A stretch of 64,000 bases of DNA, taken from Pontibacterium granulatum. GTDB taxonomy: Bacteria > Pseudomonadota > Gammaproteobacteria > Pseudomonadales > Balneatricaceae. Made by a program: the position numbers and the translations under genes. The stretch lies in assembly GCF_029961155.1 (NCBI RefSeq), contig NZ_JASBRH010000009.1:62001-126000 (forward strand), written 5' to 3'. Of the stretch, positions 25,725 through 34,302 are shown piece after piece. Numbering within the stretch: position 1 is the first letter of the stretch; each line of letters begins with the position of its first letter. Below the pieces are notes generated by a model that was not told where the DNA came from, ran no database searches, and worked only from the letters and a program-made list of their open reading frames with translations.

Positions 25725-27227
25725 ATGAGTACGAACGTTGCAGAACCAAGCACTGCACAGTTGAGCAGCACCTCGCAGGGTGTCAGCCAACCAACCCGCT
25801 GGATCGTTTTCTACGGCGCCATCATGGCGTGTTTCGCTTACCTATCCACACAGCATGTTGATGGCGAATCCTACGGTTTCCACAGTTTGCTGCCCGCTTT
25901 GCTGATCCTGGCGGTAGCCGTAATCACCAAAAAACCATTGGAATCCATCTTCGCCGGCATCGTGTCCGGCCTGTTGCTGCTTGACCCAACCAACATCGTG
26001 ACCGGACTGGGCGACATCTCCATGAAAGTGGTGATGGATGAAACCATCGCCTGGATCGTGCTGGTCTGCGGCATGATGGGTGGTCTGATCAATATGCTGG
26101 AGCGTGGCGGCAGTGTCCTGAGCTTTGGTGAGCTGCTGGCGCGTCGTATCAAAACCAAACGCGGCACCATGCTGACCACCTGCTTCCTGGGTGTGATGGT
26201 CTTCATCGATGATTACCTGAACTCTCTGGCGGTCTCTGCGTCCATGAAGAACCTGACCGACCGCTATAAGATCTCCCGTGAAAAACTGTCCTTCCTGGTA
26301 GACTCCACCGCAGCCCCTGTCTGCATCTTGGTACCGGTATCTACCTGGGCGGTGTACTTCGCAGCCTTGCTGGAGGAGAACGGCGCGATTGAAGAAGGCA
26401 AAGGCATGTCCCTCTATATCGACGCGATCCCTTACATGGCGTACGGCTGGGTAGCGCTGTTCGTAGTGTTCCTGGTTGCTGCGGGTGTTCTGGGTGACTT
26501 CGGCGCGATGAAAACCGCAGAGAAACGTGCGCAGGCCGGTCAACCGATTCCACCGGGCAACGTACAGGACGGTTTTGACACCTCCGGCATGAAGAAGACC
26601 TCACCACTGGTGGGCCTGATGAACTTCCTGCTGCCGATGGCTGTGCTGGTCGCGGCGAGCGTGTACTACGAAATCGACCTGCTGCTGGGCGCACTGGTAG
26701 CCTCCATGTTCACCATGGTGCTGTACTTCTGGCAGAGCCTGTTAAGCTTCGGTCAGTTGGTTGACTCCATGCTGGACGGCTTCAAGGTGATGCTGCACCC
26801 GATCGCCGTGGTGTGTGCAGGCTTTATGCTCAAGGACGTGAACGATCAGTTGGGTATGACCCCATACATCATCGAGTCCCTGACGCCTTACCTGTCCAAG
26901 GAATTGCTGCCGGCATTAGTATTCGCAGCAATGGCCGCGGTGGTATTTGCAACCGGTTCCAGCTGGGGCGTATTCGTGGTGTCTCTGCCGATCGTAATCC
27001 CGATGGCACTGGCGCTGGATATGTCCATGCCACTGACCGTAGGAGCCCTGCTGTCTGCGTCTGCATTTGGCAGTCACGCCTGCTTCTTCAGTGACTCTAC
27101 CGTGCTTTCTGCCCAGGGCTCCGGCTGTACCCCAATGCAGCACGCCCTGACGCAGATCCCATATGCACTGATCGGTGCGGCGATCACCTTCATCATCCTG
27201 ATCGTCCTGGGTTTTGCGATGGCCTAA
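25725..27227 (+). CDS. NhaC-family Na+/H+ antiporter-type transporter
   Basis: 500 residues with about 11-12 membrane helices. Family features are SLLPALLILAVAVITKKPLE, then SIFAGIVSGLLLL, VFIDDYLNSLAVSASMKNLT, DSTAAPVCILVPVSTWAVYF, and FATGSSWGVFVVSLPIVIPM. The conserved FIDDY aspartates are present. NhaC relatives exchange Na+/H+ and some exchange amino acids or amines; its place directly after a puuB-like gene suggests a role in amine or charge balance. A hairpin terminator follows at 27258. Confidence 0.87.
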   Translation: MSTNVAEPSTAQLSSTSQGVSQPTRWIVFYGAIMACFAYLSTQHVDGESYGFHSLLPALLILAVAVITKKPLESIFAGIVSGLLLLDPTNIVTGLGDISMKVVMDETIAWIVLVCGMMGGLINMLERGGSVLSFGELLARRIKTKRGTMLTTCFLGVMVFIDDYLNSLAVSASMKNLTDRYKISREKLSFLVDSTAAPVCILVPVSTWAVYFAALLEENGAIEEGKGMSLYIDAIPYMAYGWVALFVVFLVAAGVLGDFGAMKTAEKRAQAGQPIPPGNVQDGFDTSGMKKTSPLVGLMNFLLPMAVLVAASVYYEIDLLLGALVASMFTMVLYFWQSLLSFGQLVDSMLDGFKVMLHPIAVVCAGFMLKDVNDQLGMTPYIIESLTPYLSKELLPALVFAAMAAVVFATGSSWGVFVVSLPIVIPMALALDMSMPLTVGALLSASAFGSHACFFSDSTVLSAQGSGCTPMQHALTQIPYALIGAAITFIILIVLGFAMA

Positions 27228-27257
27228 GCCTCGCCTGATCCGCAGGGTACTCCCCTG

Positions 27258-27297
27258 AAATACGCCCCGGTACTTTTTGGTGCCGGGGCGTTTCAGG
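27258..27297 (+). terminator. Terminator after the NhaC-type gene
   Basis: ACGCCCCGGTAC with TTTTT loop and GGTGCCGGGGCGT, then TTTCAGG: a strong 12-bp stem about 35 bases after the stop. Confidence 0.75.
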
Positions 27298-27325
27298 TTC
27301 TAACATGCTGTAAACGAGTAAAAAA

Positions 27326-28282
27326 ATGACAATAAAATCCCCTCGTATCGCCCTTCTCTTGCTGCTATTGGTGGCCTTTGTCTGGGGGGGCGAGTTCGTT
27401 CTGATCGACCTGGCTGTCGCTCAGATACCCACCCACACCTTCAACGCAATCCGCTTTACCATCGCCGGGCTGTCGCTGATTCCGCTGCTCTACTATGCAA
27501 AGGATAAGGTTGAGGCGGGTATGCTGCCGCGCTTGCTGGGCGCCGGTGCGCTGCTGGGGTTTATGTTGTTTATTGGCTTCTATACACAAACCGAGGGCCT
27601 TCGGTTTACCAGTGTTTCCAACGCAGGTTTTATCACCGGCCTCAATGTCCCGCTGGTACCGGTACTGGCGTTTCTGATCTTCCGGCAGAAGGCGCGCCTG
27701 AATGTTTGGCTGGGTGTAATCACCGCAACAGCGGGGCTCTATCTGCTGACCATGGGCGACAAGCTTCAGATCAATGAAGGTGATGTGCTGGTGCTGATCT
27801 GTGCATTCGCCTTTGCCGGACATATCGTACTGACCGGACGCTTTGTCAGCAAACTGCCGGTTACCCTGCTGAGTATCATCCAGCTGCTGGCGGTGGCGAT
27901 ATACAGTTCGCTGGCCGCTTGGCTTAGTCCTGATCCCGCGTTCTATTACCCGGATGCCAATCCGGTCACTTGGCAGGATCAGCTTTCAACACCCATCATT
28001 ATCTGGTCGATCCTGATCGCCGCTCTGTTTGGTACCGCTTACGCGTTCTGGGCACAGTCCGCGTGCCAAACCATTCTGGAACCCCACAAGGTAGCGCTGG
28101 TGTTTGCGACCGAACCGGTGTTCGCCCATATCTCGGCGTGGATATTCCTGGATGAGCACTTAGGGGCACAGGGGATGATGGGCGCGGGAATGATTATTGC
28201 CGCGATGCTGATTTCAGAGCTGGGAGATAAAAAACATCCACCGAAGATTGAGCCGCTGGATCATACGGCAGTGCCGGAGTAA
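27326..28282 (+). CDS. EamA/DMT-superfamily transporter
   Basis: 318 residues, ten membrane helices in two EamA repeats. The N-terminal FVWGGEFVLIDLAVAQIPTH, then TFNAIRF, the block LRFTSVSNAGFITGLNVPLV and the C-terminal FATEPVFAHISAWIFLDEHL, then GAQGMMGAGMIIAAML are typical. These are metabolite or amino acid exporters of the inner membrane; the substrate is unknown. GAGTAAAAAA precedes the ATG. It lies after the NhaC terminator and converges with the cupin gene. Confidence 0.9.
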   Translation: MTIKSPRIALLLLLLVAFVWGGEFVLIDLAVAQIPTHTFNAIRFTIAGLSLIPLLYYAKDKVEAGMLPRLLGAGALLGFMLFIGFYTQTEGLRFTSVSNAGFITGLNVPLVPVLAFLIFRQKARLNVWLGVITATAGLYLLTMGDKLQINEGDVLVLICAFAFAGHIVLTGRFVSKLPVTLLSIIQLLAVAIYSSLAAWLSPDPAFYYPDANPVTWQDQLSTPIIIWSILIAALFGTAYAFWAQSACQTILEPHKVALVFATEPVFAHISAWIFLDEHLGAQGMMGAGMIIAAMLISELGDKKHPPKIEPLDHTAVPE

Positions 28283-28298
28283 TTACCGAGAGAATCTT

Positions 28299-28367
28299 GT
28301 TGGGCATCGTCTTGCGATGACCAACCTACCTAATCCGTAGGTTGGCCATTGCGAAGCAATGCCCAAC
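28299..28367. repeat. Inverted pair of GTAGGTTGG-family palindromes
   Basis: GTTGGGCATCGTCTTGCGAT, then GACCAACCTAC, a 7-base spacer and GTAGGTTGGCCATTGCGAAG, then CAATGCCCAAC. The whole forms a large hairpin between two convergent genes and could also serve as a bidirectional terminator. Confidence 0.8.
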
Positions 28368-28374
28368 ACCTTAC

Positions 28375-28731
28375 TTACGCCTCTTCGTAAATCGCGTAAA
28401 ACTTCTGGGCGTCACCGATGGTTTCCCACGTGCCCTGATACCCCGCCGGAATCACAAAGGCATCCCCCGCATTAATCTCCTCTGCGACACCCTGAGCATC
28501 GGTTAAAATCGCTTTGCCTCTGATCAGGTAGCAGAACTCGTCTTCGGTGTAGTTCAGCGTCCACTTACCTTCGGTAGACGACCATACCCCGCAGAAGAAA
28601 TTCTCTTTGGCGTTGGTAAACAGGTTTTCGATAATCTCTTTAGGCGCGCCACTCAGAACGCGCTCAGGGTTGATCGCCGTTGCAGCGGGTGCTTCAGCGG
28701 AAGGATTAATACGTAGAAGAGCATGTGTCAT
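28375..28731 (-). CDS. Cupin_3 (DUF861) family protein 2
   Basis: 118 residues from the ATG at 28731, with GAGGTATCAATCC upstream. The pattern is CGVWSSTEGKWTLNYTEDEF, then CYLIRGKAILTDAQG, INAGDAFVIPAGYQGTWETI and AQKFYAIYEE, a closer match to the Cupin_3 consensus than the copy at 16531. No histidine metal triad is seen. It is often found beside amino acid or polyamine catabolic genes; its role may be to bind or process an intermediate (inference). It lies downstream of, and on the same strand as, the TetR gene. Confidence 0.87.
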   Translation of the reverse strand: MTHALLRINPSAEAPAATAINPERVLSGAPKEIIENLFTNAKENFFCGVWSSTEGKWTLNYTEDEFCYLIRGKAILTDAQGVAEEINAGDAFVIPAGYQGTWETIGDAQKFYAIYEEA

Positions 28732-28806
28732 GGATTGATACCTCATGGTTGAAACAAAAAACCTGAGGTAGCTTTTGCTGCTGAAACGCTGAGAGGGTTG
28801 AACCGA

Positions 28807-29487
28807 TCAACTTTCGGCCTGACAGTTCTCCAGATGCTGACGCAGCAAGGTACACAGCATCAACTTCAGATCGGCCAGCGTGCGCTTGGCGCGTTCGCCA
28901 CTCTGATGGACAACAACCAGAAATACACTGTGACTGGTTTCCAGATACAGACGTCCCAAACGTTCGCGTTCTTTCACGTGCCGGTTAATCCCCATACGCT
29001 TGAAGATCTCCGCCATACGAGAGATCACCAACTCATCATGCTGGTCATCCAACTCGCGCAGCTCCGGTACCGAGAACATCGCCTGTACCAGGGTCAGTAC
29101 GGCCTTTTGCTTCTTGTATACCTTGAGGTTCATCGCCAGCATTTGATCGACCAGCTCTTCCAGCACCATCTCCTCCACCGGCAATTCAGCAACTGCACTG
29201 AGGACCTTGTCGATCTCCTCCAGCCAACGCAACCCCATGGCGTACAGAATGGCGTGTTTGTTCGGGAAGTAGTGGTAGAGTGAGCCAACGGAGATGCCCA
29301 CCTCTTTGGCGATCAGCACCGTATTGAGATCATCGAAACCGACTCGTTCCAGCAGTTCACTGGTGGCATCGATGATCTCTTTCGAACGTTTCTTAGAGCG
29401 ACCCTGAACAGGTGCATTACGTGGTTTCAGATCCTGCGATTTACGCTTGGTCGGCAGAGACTTTTCACCCGTTTGCTTTGAATCCAT
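28807..29487 (-). CDS. TetR-family transcriptional regulator
   Basis: 226 residues from the ATG at 29487; an upstream ATG at 29535 is possible but lacks a clear site. A basic N-terminal tail (TKRKSQDLKPRNAPVQGRSK) precedes the TetR helix-turn-helix (EIIDATSELLERVGFDDLNT, then VLIAKEVGISVGSLYHYFPN, KHAILYAMG). The C-terminal ligand domain is all-helical. It is next to puuB-like gene 2, upstream of a cupin gene, and may regulate the divergent puuB2/puuA1 promoter. Confidence 0.9.
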   Translation of the reverse strand: MDSKQTGEKSLPTKRKSQDLKPRNAPVQGRSKKRSKEIIDATSELLERVGFDDLNTVLIAKEVGISVGSLYHYFPNKHAILYAMGLRWLEEIDKVLSAVAELPVEEMVLEELVDQMLAMNLKVYKKQKAVLTLVQAMFSVPELRELDDQHDELVISRMAEIFKRMGINRHVKERERLGRLYLETSHSVFLVVVHQSGERAKRTLADLKLMLCTLLRQHLENCQAES

Positions 29488-29565
29488 TGTGTCGCTCTTA
29501 AAACAGTATCCAGAAAGGCCAGCATTATAGAGCAAAGCTACCTTAAATCAGACTATTTCGGAACG

Positions 29566-30849
29566 TCAGAAAAAACGGTCGCGCATGGAATAGTACAGCA
29601 TACCGGCCACCAGCCCCGGCCAGCGCAGCAGCGTACCTCCCGGGAAGGTCGGTGTTGGTACCTTTGCAAACATATCAAACTTCTCGGCTGAACCACTGAC
29701 TGCATCGGCCATCAGCTTACCGCCCAGGGTTGCCAGCGCCACACCATGGCCCGAGTAGCCCTGTGCTACAAATAGGTTGTCGTCCAGACGGCTAAAGTAT
29801 GGCATGCGGTTCAGAGTAATCGCCAGAGTGCCACCCCAACCGTAATCGATGCGCACATCTTTCAGCTCGGGGTAAAACTCCAGCATGTATTTGCGCACAA
29901 AACCACGGATATCGTTCGGGAATTTGCTGGTGTAGTTCTCACCACCGCCCCACAACAGACGGTTGTCGCCGGACAACTTGAAGTAGTTGATAACAAAACG
30001 GGAGTCCGCCACCGCTACATCATCGCGGTTGATCCTACGACAAAGTGCTTCATCCAGCGGTTCAGTGGCAAGGATGAAGTTGTTGATTGGCATGATCTTG
30101 CCCGCGATACGCGGTTCCAGCTTACCCAGGTAGCCGTTGCATGCCAGCAATATGTATTTGGCTTTTACACACCCCTGCTCGGTATTCACCTGTGCATCTC
30201 GCCCTGCACGGTAATCGGACACACGGCTGTTCTCGAAAATCTGCACACCGGCTTTTTCGGCTGCTGCAGCAAGACCCAAGGCGTAATTCAGTGGATGCAG
30301 GTGTGCAGCGTTGGTCCAGTATTCACCGCCAAAGTAGCGCTCTGACCCCAACATGGTCTGCACTTCATCCTTATCGGCGTAACGGATAGCATCGTAGCCC
30401 AACACATCCTGTTTATAGGCGATATCCTTTTTCATCTCGTCACACGCCCCCTGCTTGACCGCAACGTGCAACACGCCTTTTTTCAGATCACACTGGATAT
30501 TGTGTTTGTCGATCATGTCACGCACCAGGTCGACCGAATCGATAGACATCTGCCAAAGCGCATCAGCAACTTCGCGCCCCACTTTGCCCACCATGTCTTC
30601 GTGGCTCATATTGTGGCCCTGGCACACCTGACCGCCATTACGGCCGGATGCGCCCCAACCCACACGCTCAGCCTCAAGCAAAGCAACAGAGTAGCCCTTT
30701 TCGGCCAGATGCAGCGCAGCAGACAGACCGGTAAAACCTGCACCGATCACACATATATCCGCGCTCACCTCGCCACGCAGTGCCGGGTAATCGTTCTTAT
30801 GGTTTGCTGAATCCGCGTAGTAAGAGGATTCGTAGCCCTTAACACTCAT
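29566..30849 (-). CDS. Gamma-glutamylputrescine oxidase-like FAD enzyme (PuuB/PauB paralogue 2)
   Basis: 427 residues from the ATG at 30849, with GGAGATTTCGAA upstream. The FAD-binding start is ICVIGAGFTGLSAALHLAEK, then GASGRNGGQVCQGHNMSHED, and the end is FVAQGYSGHGVALATLGGKL, then FPGGTLLRWPGLVAGMLYYS. It should oxidise gamma-glutamylated polyamine to the aldehyde with release of ammonia and hydrogen peroxide or with an acceptor. It is divergent from the puuA-like gene at 31217, so ligase and oxidase for the same substrate share one control region. Confidence 0.88.
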   Translation of the reverse strand: MSVKGYESSYYADSANHKNDYPALRGEVSADICVIGAGFTGLSAALHLAEKGYSVALLEAERVGWGASGRNGGQVCQGHNMSHEDMVGKVGREVADALWQMSIDSVDLVRDMIDKHNIQCDLKKGVLHVAVKQGACDEMKKDIAYKQDVLGYDAIRYADKDEVQTMLGSERYFGGEYWTNAAHLHPLNYALGLAAAAEKAGVQIFENSRVSDYRAGRDAQVNTEQGCVKAKYILLACNGYLGKLEPRIAGKIMPINNFILATEPLDEALCRRINRDDVAVADSRFVINYFKLSGDNRLLWGGGENYTSKFPNDIRGFVRKYMLEFYPELKDVRIDYGWGGTLAITLNRMPYFSRLDDNLFVAQGYSGHGVALATLGGKLMADAVSGSAEKFDMFAKVPTPTFPGGTLLRWPGLVAGMLYYSMRDRFF

Positions 30850-31023
30850 TTCGAAATCTCCAGCCATTCCCCGTCGATGTCGGGATTTGGCGCATACAAC
30901 CTATATGGGGCCACACAATAATCCGAATAATACTTCCAATATTTTACAGCAGCAAGATAATAAAACCGAAACTTTATTCAAGTTACATATTGATTCCTGA
31001 GATAACTTAAAATAACCTAAAAG

Positions 31024-31083
31024 CCGAATGATGATTCGATTTAACGAAACGCCACACAATCAAATAAACCGAATCATCTTTCG
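31024..31083. promoter_or_regulatory. Candidate operators in the puuB2/puuA1 divergent promoter
   Basis: The AT-rich 367-base gap 30850-31216 holds CGAAT-GATG-ATTCG at 31025-31038 and the related CGAATCATCTTTCG at 31070-31083, 45 bases apart. A weaker copy (CGAATAATACTTCC) is near 30924. These inverted repeats are candidates for the nearby TetR or another regulator. Confidence 0.45.
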
Positions 31084-31216
31084 AATAAATACAAACCCAA
31101 CAGCTGACCCTCGATTAACCTTGTAGCAGTTGCTAGTTTAGCTAGAGTTAACGATGGACAGAGCGAGAGAATCTTTCGCTTATCAGCACGATCATAGAAT
31201 GACACATAGGTGATTT

Positions 31217-32563
31217 ATGGAAGCCGTTACCAGGTTTCTCAATGAGAACGCCATCACAGAAGTAGAGTCGACCTTTCCGGATATGACGGGCAACGCCCGG
31301 GGGAAGTTTTACCCAACCAAGAAGTTTATCGACGAAAAAGGTGGCAAGATCCCAGAAACCCTGCTGGTACAAACCGTAACCGGCGAATGGGCAGACAACC
31401 ACTACGATCTGGTTGATCCCACCGACAAAGATATGGTGCTGGTGCCCGACGCCAACACTCTGCGTGTGGTCCCCTGGGCCGATGAGCCCACCGCGCAGGT
31501 GATCAACGACTGCTACACCGCTGACGGTCAGCTACACCCGCTGTCAAGTCGTTCGGTTCTACGCCGGGTATTGGCACTGTATGAAAAAGAAGGACTTAAA
31601 CCGGTTATTGCGCCGGAGGTGGAGTTTTACCTGGTACAGAAAAACCTGGATCCAGACTACGAATTGAAACCAGCTACCGGTCGCTCCGGTCGCCGCGAAA
31701 CTGCACGCCAGTCTTACAGCATTGATGCGGTCAATGAATTCAACCCGGTGATTGACACCCTGTATAGCTACTGTGATGCACAAGGTCTGGACGTAGACAC
31801 CCTGATCCACGAATCCGGCGCGGCCCAGATGGAGATCAACTTCCTCCATGGCGATGCGCTGAAGCTGGCCGATCAGGTATTTACCTTCAAACGCACCCTG
31901 CGCGAGACAGCACTCAAACACGACATGTACGCCACCTTTATGGCGAAGCCAATGCAGCACGAACCCGGCAGTTCGATGCATATCCACCAGAGCCTGGTCG
32001 ATATTGAAACCGGCAAGAACATCTTTGCCGGTGACAAGGAGGGTGAGTACACAGACGCGTTTTATCACTACGTGGGCGGTTTGCAGAAATATACCCGCAA
32101 CGCGATTCCGTTCTACGCACCGAATGTGAACTCCTATCGTCGTTTCACGCCGGAGATGTCTGCACCGGTTAACTTTGAGTGGGGTATCGATAACCGCACT
32201 GCCGGCTTGCGTGTCCCGGATGCTCCCTTAGCCGCAAGCCGTATCGAAAACCGCTTTGCAGGTGCTGATTGCAACCCTTACCTGGCGATTGCGGCAAGCT
32301 TGGCCTGTGGTTACCTGGGCATCAAAAACAAACTGATGCCAGACGAACCCAACCAGGGCCTGACCGCTGAAGAAGGTGACCCGGTTGAGGTAGCACGCTC
32401 TCTGGAAGAGGGCCTGCGCCTGCTGGAAGACTGCCCTGAACTGCAAGAGATCATGGGCGAACGGTTCGTCAAAGCCTATATCGGCGTCAAGCGTGCAGAG
32501 TTCGAAACTTTTAACCAGGTAATCAGCTCGTGGGAACGTGAGTTCTTACTGATGACCGTTTAA
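31217..32563 (+). CDS. Glutamate-putrescine ligase-like enzyme (PuuA/PauA paralogue 1)
   Basis: 448 residues, glutamine synthetase fold. It would join glutamate to a polyamine amino group using ATP. Catalytic segments are APEVEFYLV, HESGAAQMEINFLHGDALKL, MAKPMQHEPGSSMHIHQSLV, NSYRRFTPEMSAPVNFEWGI and DNRTAGLRVPDAP. The N-terminal ITEVESTFPDMTGNARGKFY is the PuuA-type substrate for the small beta-grasp domain. It lacks the adenylylation tyrosine context of GlnA. It is divergent from puuB-like gene 2 and followed 86 bases later by a PotF-like gene. Confidence 0.9.
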   Translation: MEAVTRFLNENAITEVESTFPDMTGNARGKFYPTKKFIDEKGGKIPETLLVQTVTGEWADNHYDLVDPTDKDMVLVPDANTLRVVPWADEPTAQVINDCYTADGQLHPLSSRSVLRRVLALYEKEGLKPVIAPEVEFYLVQKNLDPDYELKPATGRSGRRETARQSYSIDAVNEFNPVIDTLYSYCDAQGLDVDTLIHESGAAQMEINFLHGDALKLADQVFTFKRTLRETALKHDMYATFMAKPMQHEPGSSMHIHQSLVDIETGKNIFAGDKEGEYTDAFYHYVGGLQKYTRNAIPFYAPNVNSYRRFTPEMSAPVNFEWGIDNRTAGLRVPDAPLAASRIENRFAGADCNPYLAIAASLACGYLGIKNKLMPDEPNQGLTAEEGDPVEVARSLEEGLRLLEDCPELQEIMGERFVKAYIGVKRAEFETFNQVISSWEREFLLMTV

Positions 32564-32649
32564 CGATTTTGGCTGTGCTCCATGAACTGCTCGTCGTGGG
32601 GTACGGCCAACCCAATTTACACACTCAAAAACGATGTGAGGCAAAAATA

Positions 32650-33771
32650 ATGAAAAAAGCTTTACCATCTCAGCTTAAGACAGCAGTTGCGGCAGCAGCC
32701 ATTGGATTGGCCAGTTTTTCCTCTGTTACTCAAGCCCAGGAAGTTCTGAACTTCTACAACTGGTCTGATTACATTGCCGAGGAGACGATCGCACGCTTCG
32801 AGAAAGAAACCGGCATCAAAGTGGTTTATGACGTTTACGACAGTAACGAAACCCTGGAAGCCAAACTGCTTGCGGGCAACTCCGGCTACGACTTGGTCGT
32901 ACCAAGCTCCCACTTCATGTCTCTGCAGATTAAGGCTGGAATTTTCCAGAAGCTGGACAAGTCCATGCTGCCGAATATGGTCCACCTGGATCCATCTCTG
33001 ATGAAAACCCTGGAGAAGAAGGACCCGGGCAACGAGCACGGCATCCCTTATCTCTGGGGCACCACCGGTATAGGCTACAACCCGAAGCAGGTTGCCAAGG
33101 TATTGGGCGAAGACGCCCCGGTTAACAGCTGGGAGCTGGTCTTTAACCCTACGTACCTGGAAAAACTGGCCGAGTGTGGTGTGACCTTCCTCGACTCCCC
33201 GGATGAAATGTTCCCGTTTGCGATGCTCTACTCCGGTGTTGATCCCAACTCGCAGAAACGTGCCGACTTCAAACCAAACGCACCAGCGGTTAAAACCCTC
33301 AAGGCTGCACGTCCATACGTGAAACAGTTCACCTCATCCCAGTACGTAAACGATCTGGCAAACGGTGATACCTGCGTGGCAGTTGGTTTCTCCGGCGACG
33401 TGTTCCAGGCGGCGGCCCGCGCTGAAGAAGCGGATAACGGTGTTGTAATTGAGTACAGTATCCCTAAAGAGGGCAGCGAAGTATGGTTCGACATGCTGCT
33501 GATCCCATCAGATGCGAAAAACGCTAAAAACGCACACAAATTTATCAACTACCTGCTGCGTCCTGACGTGATCGCCGAGATCACGGACTATGTGTGGTAC
33601 GCCAACCCAAACAAGGATGCTACCTCTCTGATCGATCAGGAGATTGCAGCTAATCCTGCGATCTACCCAACACCAGAGACCAAGGCCAACCTGTTTGTAC
33701 AGGATCAGATGATGCCGAAGGTTGCACGAATCCGCACGCGCCTCTGGAGTGACATCAAAGCAGGCCGCTAA
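32650..33771 (+). CDS. Solitary polyamine-binding protein (PotF/SpuD/SpuE-like)
   Basis: 373 residues from the ATG at 32650, with GTGAGGCAAAAATA upstream; a longer frame from 32569 is unlikely. A signal peptide is seen (KTAVAAAAIGLASFSSVTQA). The mature start VLNFYNWSDYIAEETIARFE, then KETGIKVVYDVYDSNETLEA is the PotF signature, with LLAGNSGYDLVVPSSHFM and WGTTGIGYNP following. It binds polyamine in the periplasm. No permease or ATPase gene adjoins it, so it may share the PotGHI components encoded at 41600-44534. A terminator follows at 33828. Confidence 0.9.
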   Translation: MKKALPSQLKTAVAAAAIGLASFSSVTQAQEVLNFYNWSDYIAEETIARFEKETGIKVVYDVYDSNETLEAKLLAGNSGYDLVVPSSHFMSLQIKAGIFQKLDKSMLPNMVHLDPSLMKTLEKKDPGNEHGIPYLWGTTGIGYNPKQVAKVLGEDAPVNSWELVFNPTYLEKLAECGVTFLDSPDEMFPFAMLYSGVDPNSQKRADFKPNAPAVKTLKAARPYVKQFTSSQYVNDLANGDTCVAVGFSGDVFQAAARAEEADNGVVIEYSIPKEGSEVWFDMLLIPSDAKNAKNAHKFINYLLRPDVIAEITDYVWYANPNKDATSLIDQEIAANPAIYPTPETKANLFVQDQMMPKVARIRTRLWSDIKAGR

Positions 33772-33827
33772 CCATCCGCAAAATACTGCTACGTTTTTTG
33801 GATCTGAAGGTGCATTAGATCCCTCCT

Positions 33828-33857
33828 GCCCCGCTGCCAAGCACCGGGGCTTTTTTT
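33828..33857 (+). terminator. Terminator after the solitary PotF-like gene
   Basis: GCCCCG-11 bases-CGGGGC followed by TTTTTTT. Confidence 0.88.
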
Positions 33858-33877
33858 GGCTCCGCGCATGTCTCGAT

Positions 33878-33973
33878 TGTAGGCTGGCCTTCGCAACGCG
33901 AAGCCCAACGGGTGTTGCAGGGGTAAATTTTGCATCGCTTTGTAGGGCATCGCATTGCGATGCCCAACCTACA
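33878..33973. repeat. Two GTAGG...CCCAAC palindromes
   Basis: TGTAGGCTGGCCTTCGCAAC, then GCGAAGCCCAAC (33878-33909) and TGTAGGGCATCGCATTGCGA, then TGCCCAACCTACA (33941-33973). Both belong to the GTAGGTTGG family. Confidence 0.78.
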
Positions 33974-33985
33974 TATTCCTGCAAA

Positions 33986-34189
33986 TCACCCACGCCAAAA
34001 CGGCTTTTTAGCTTCCTCCAATGCTTCGGCGCGGCTTACCCCAATATCCTTCAATTCATAATGGTTCAGCGTCTGCAACTCAAGTCGGCTACGATAATTC
34101 TGCCGCCAACGTTTCAGCACATTCTTAAGCCGAGCCACTTTACTAATTCTTACAACCTTTACTGTATCAATCTGAACTTTGGCATTCAT
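33986..34189 (-). CDS. DUF1127 small basic protein
   Basis: 67 residues from the ATG at 34189, with GGGAGAGCGTT upstream; the frame can be read from 34207. The C-terminal DUF1127 motif is RLELQTLNHYELKDIGVSRA, then EALEEAKKPFW. Such proteins are small, Arg-rich, and in some bacteria act in RNA or stress metabolism. It is divergent from a GcvA-type LysR gene, with 113 bases between starts, so the LysR probably controls it. Confidence 0.85.
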   Translation of the reverse strand: MNAKVQIDTVKVVRISKVARLKNVLKRWRQNYRSRLELQTLNHYELKDIGVSRAEALEEAKKPFWRG

Positions 34190-34302
34190 AACGCTCTCCC
34201 GATGCATTGATTTATGTACTAATCTTCGGGATTCACGTGCATTGCGACAAACGAGTTATTACGCCCTATACTTAAGTTTTTATTAACCATGACCACTAGA
34301 CT

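Noticed and set aside
31217-32563. Assimilatory glutamine synthetase (glnA)
   Set aside because: The gene lies in a polyamine context beside puuB-like genes and has the PuuA-type N-terminus; no ntrBC is adjacent.
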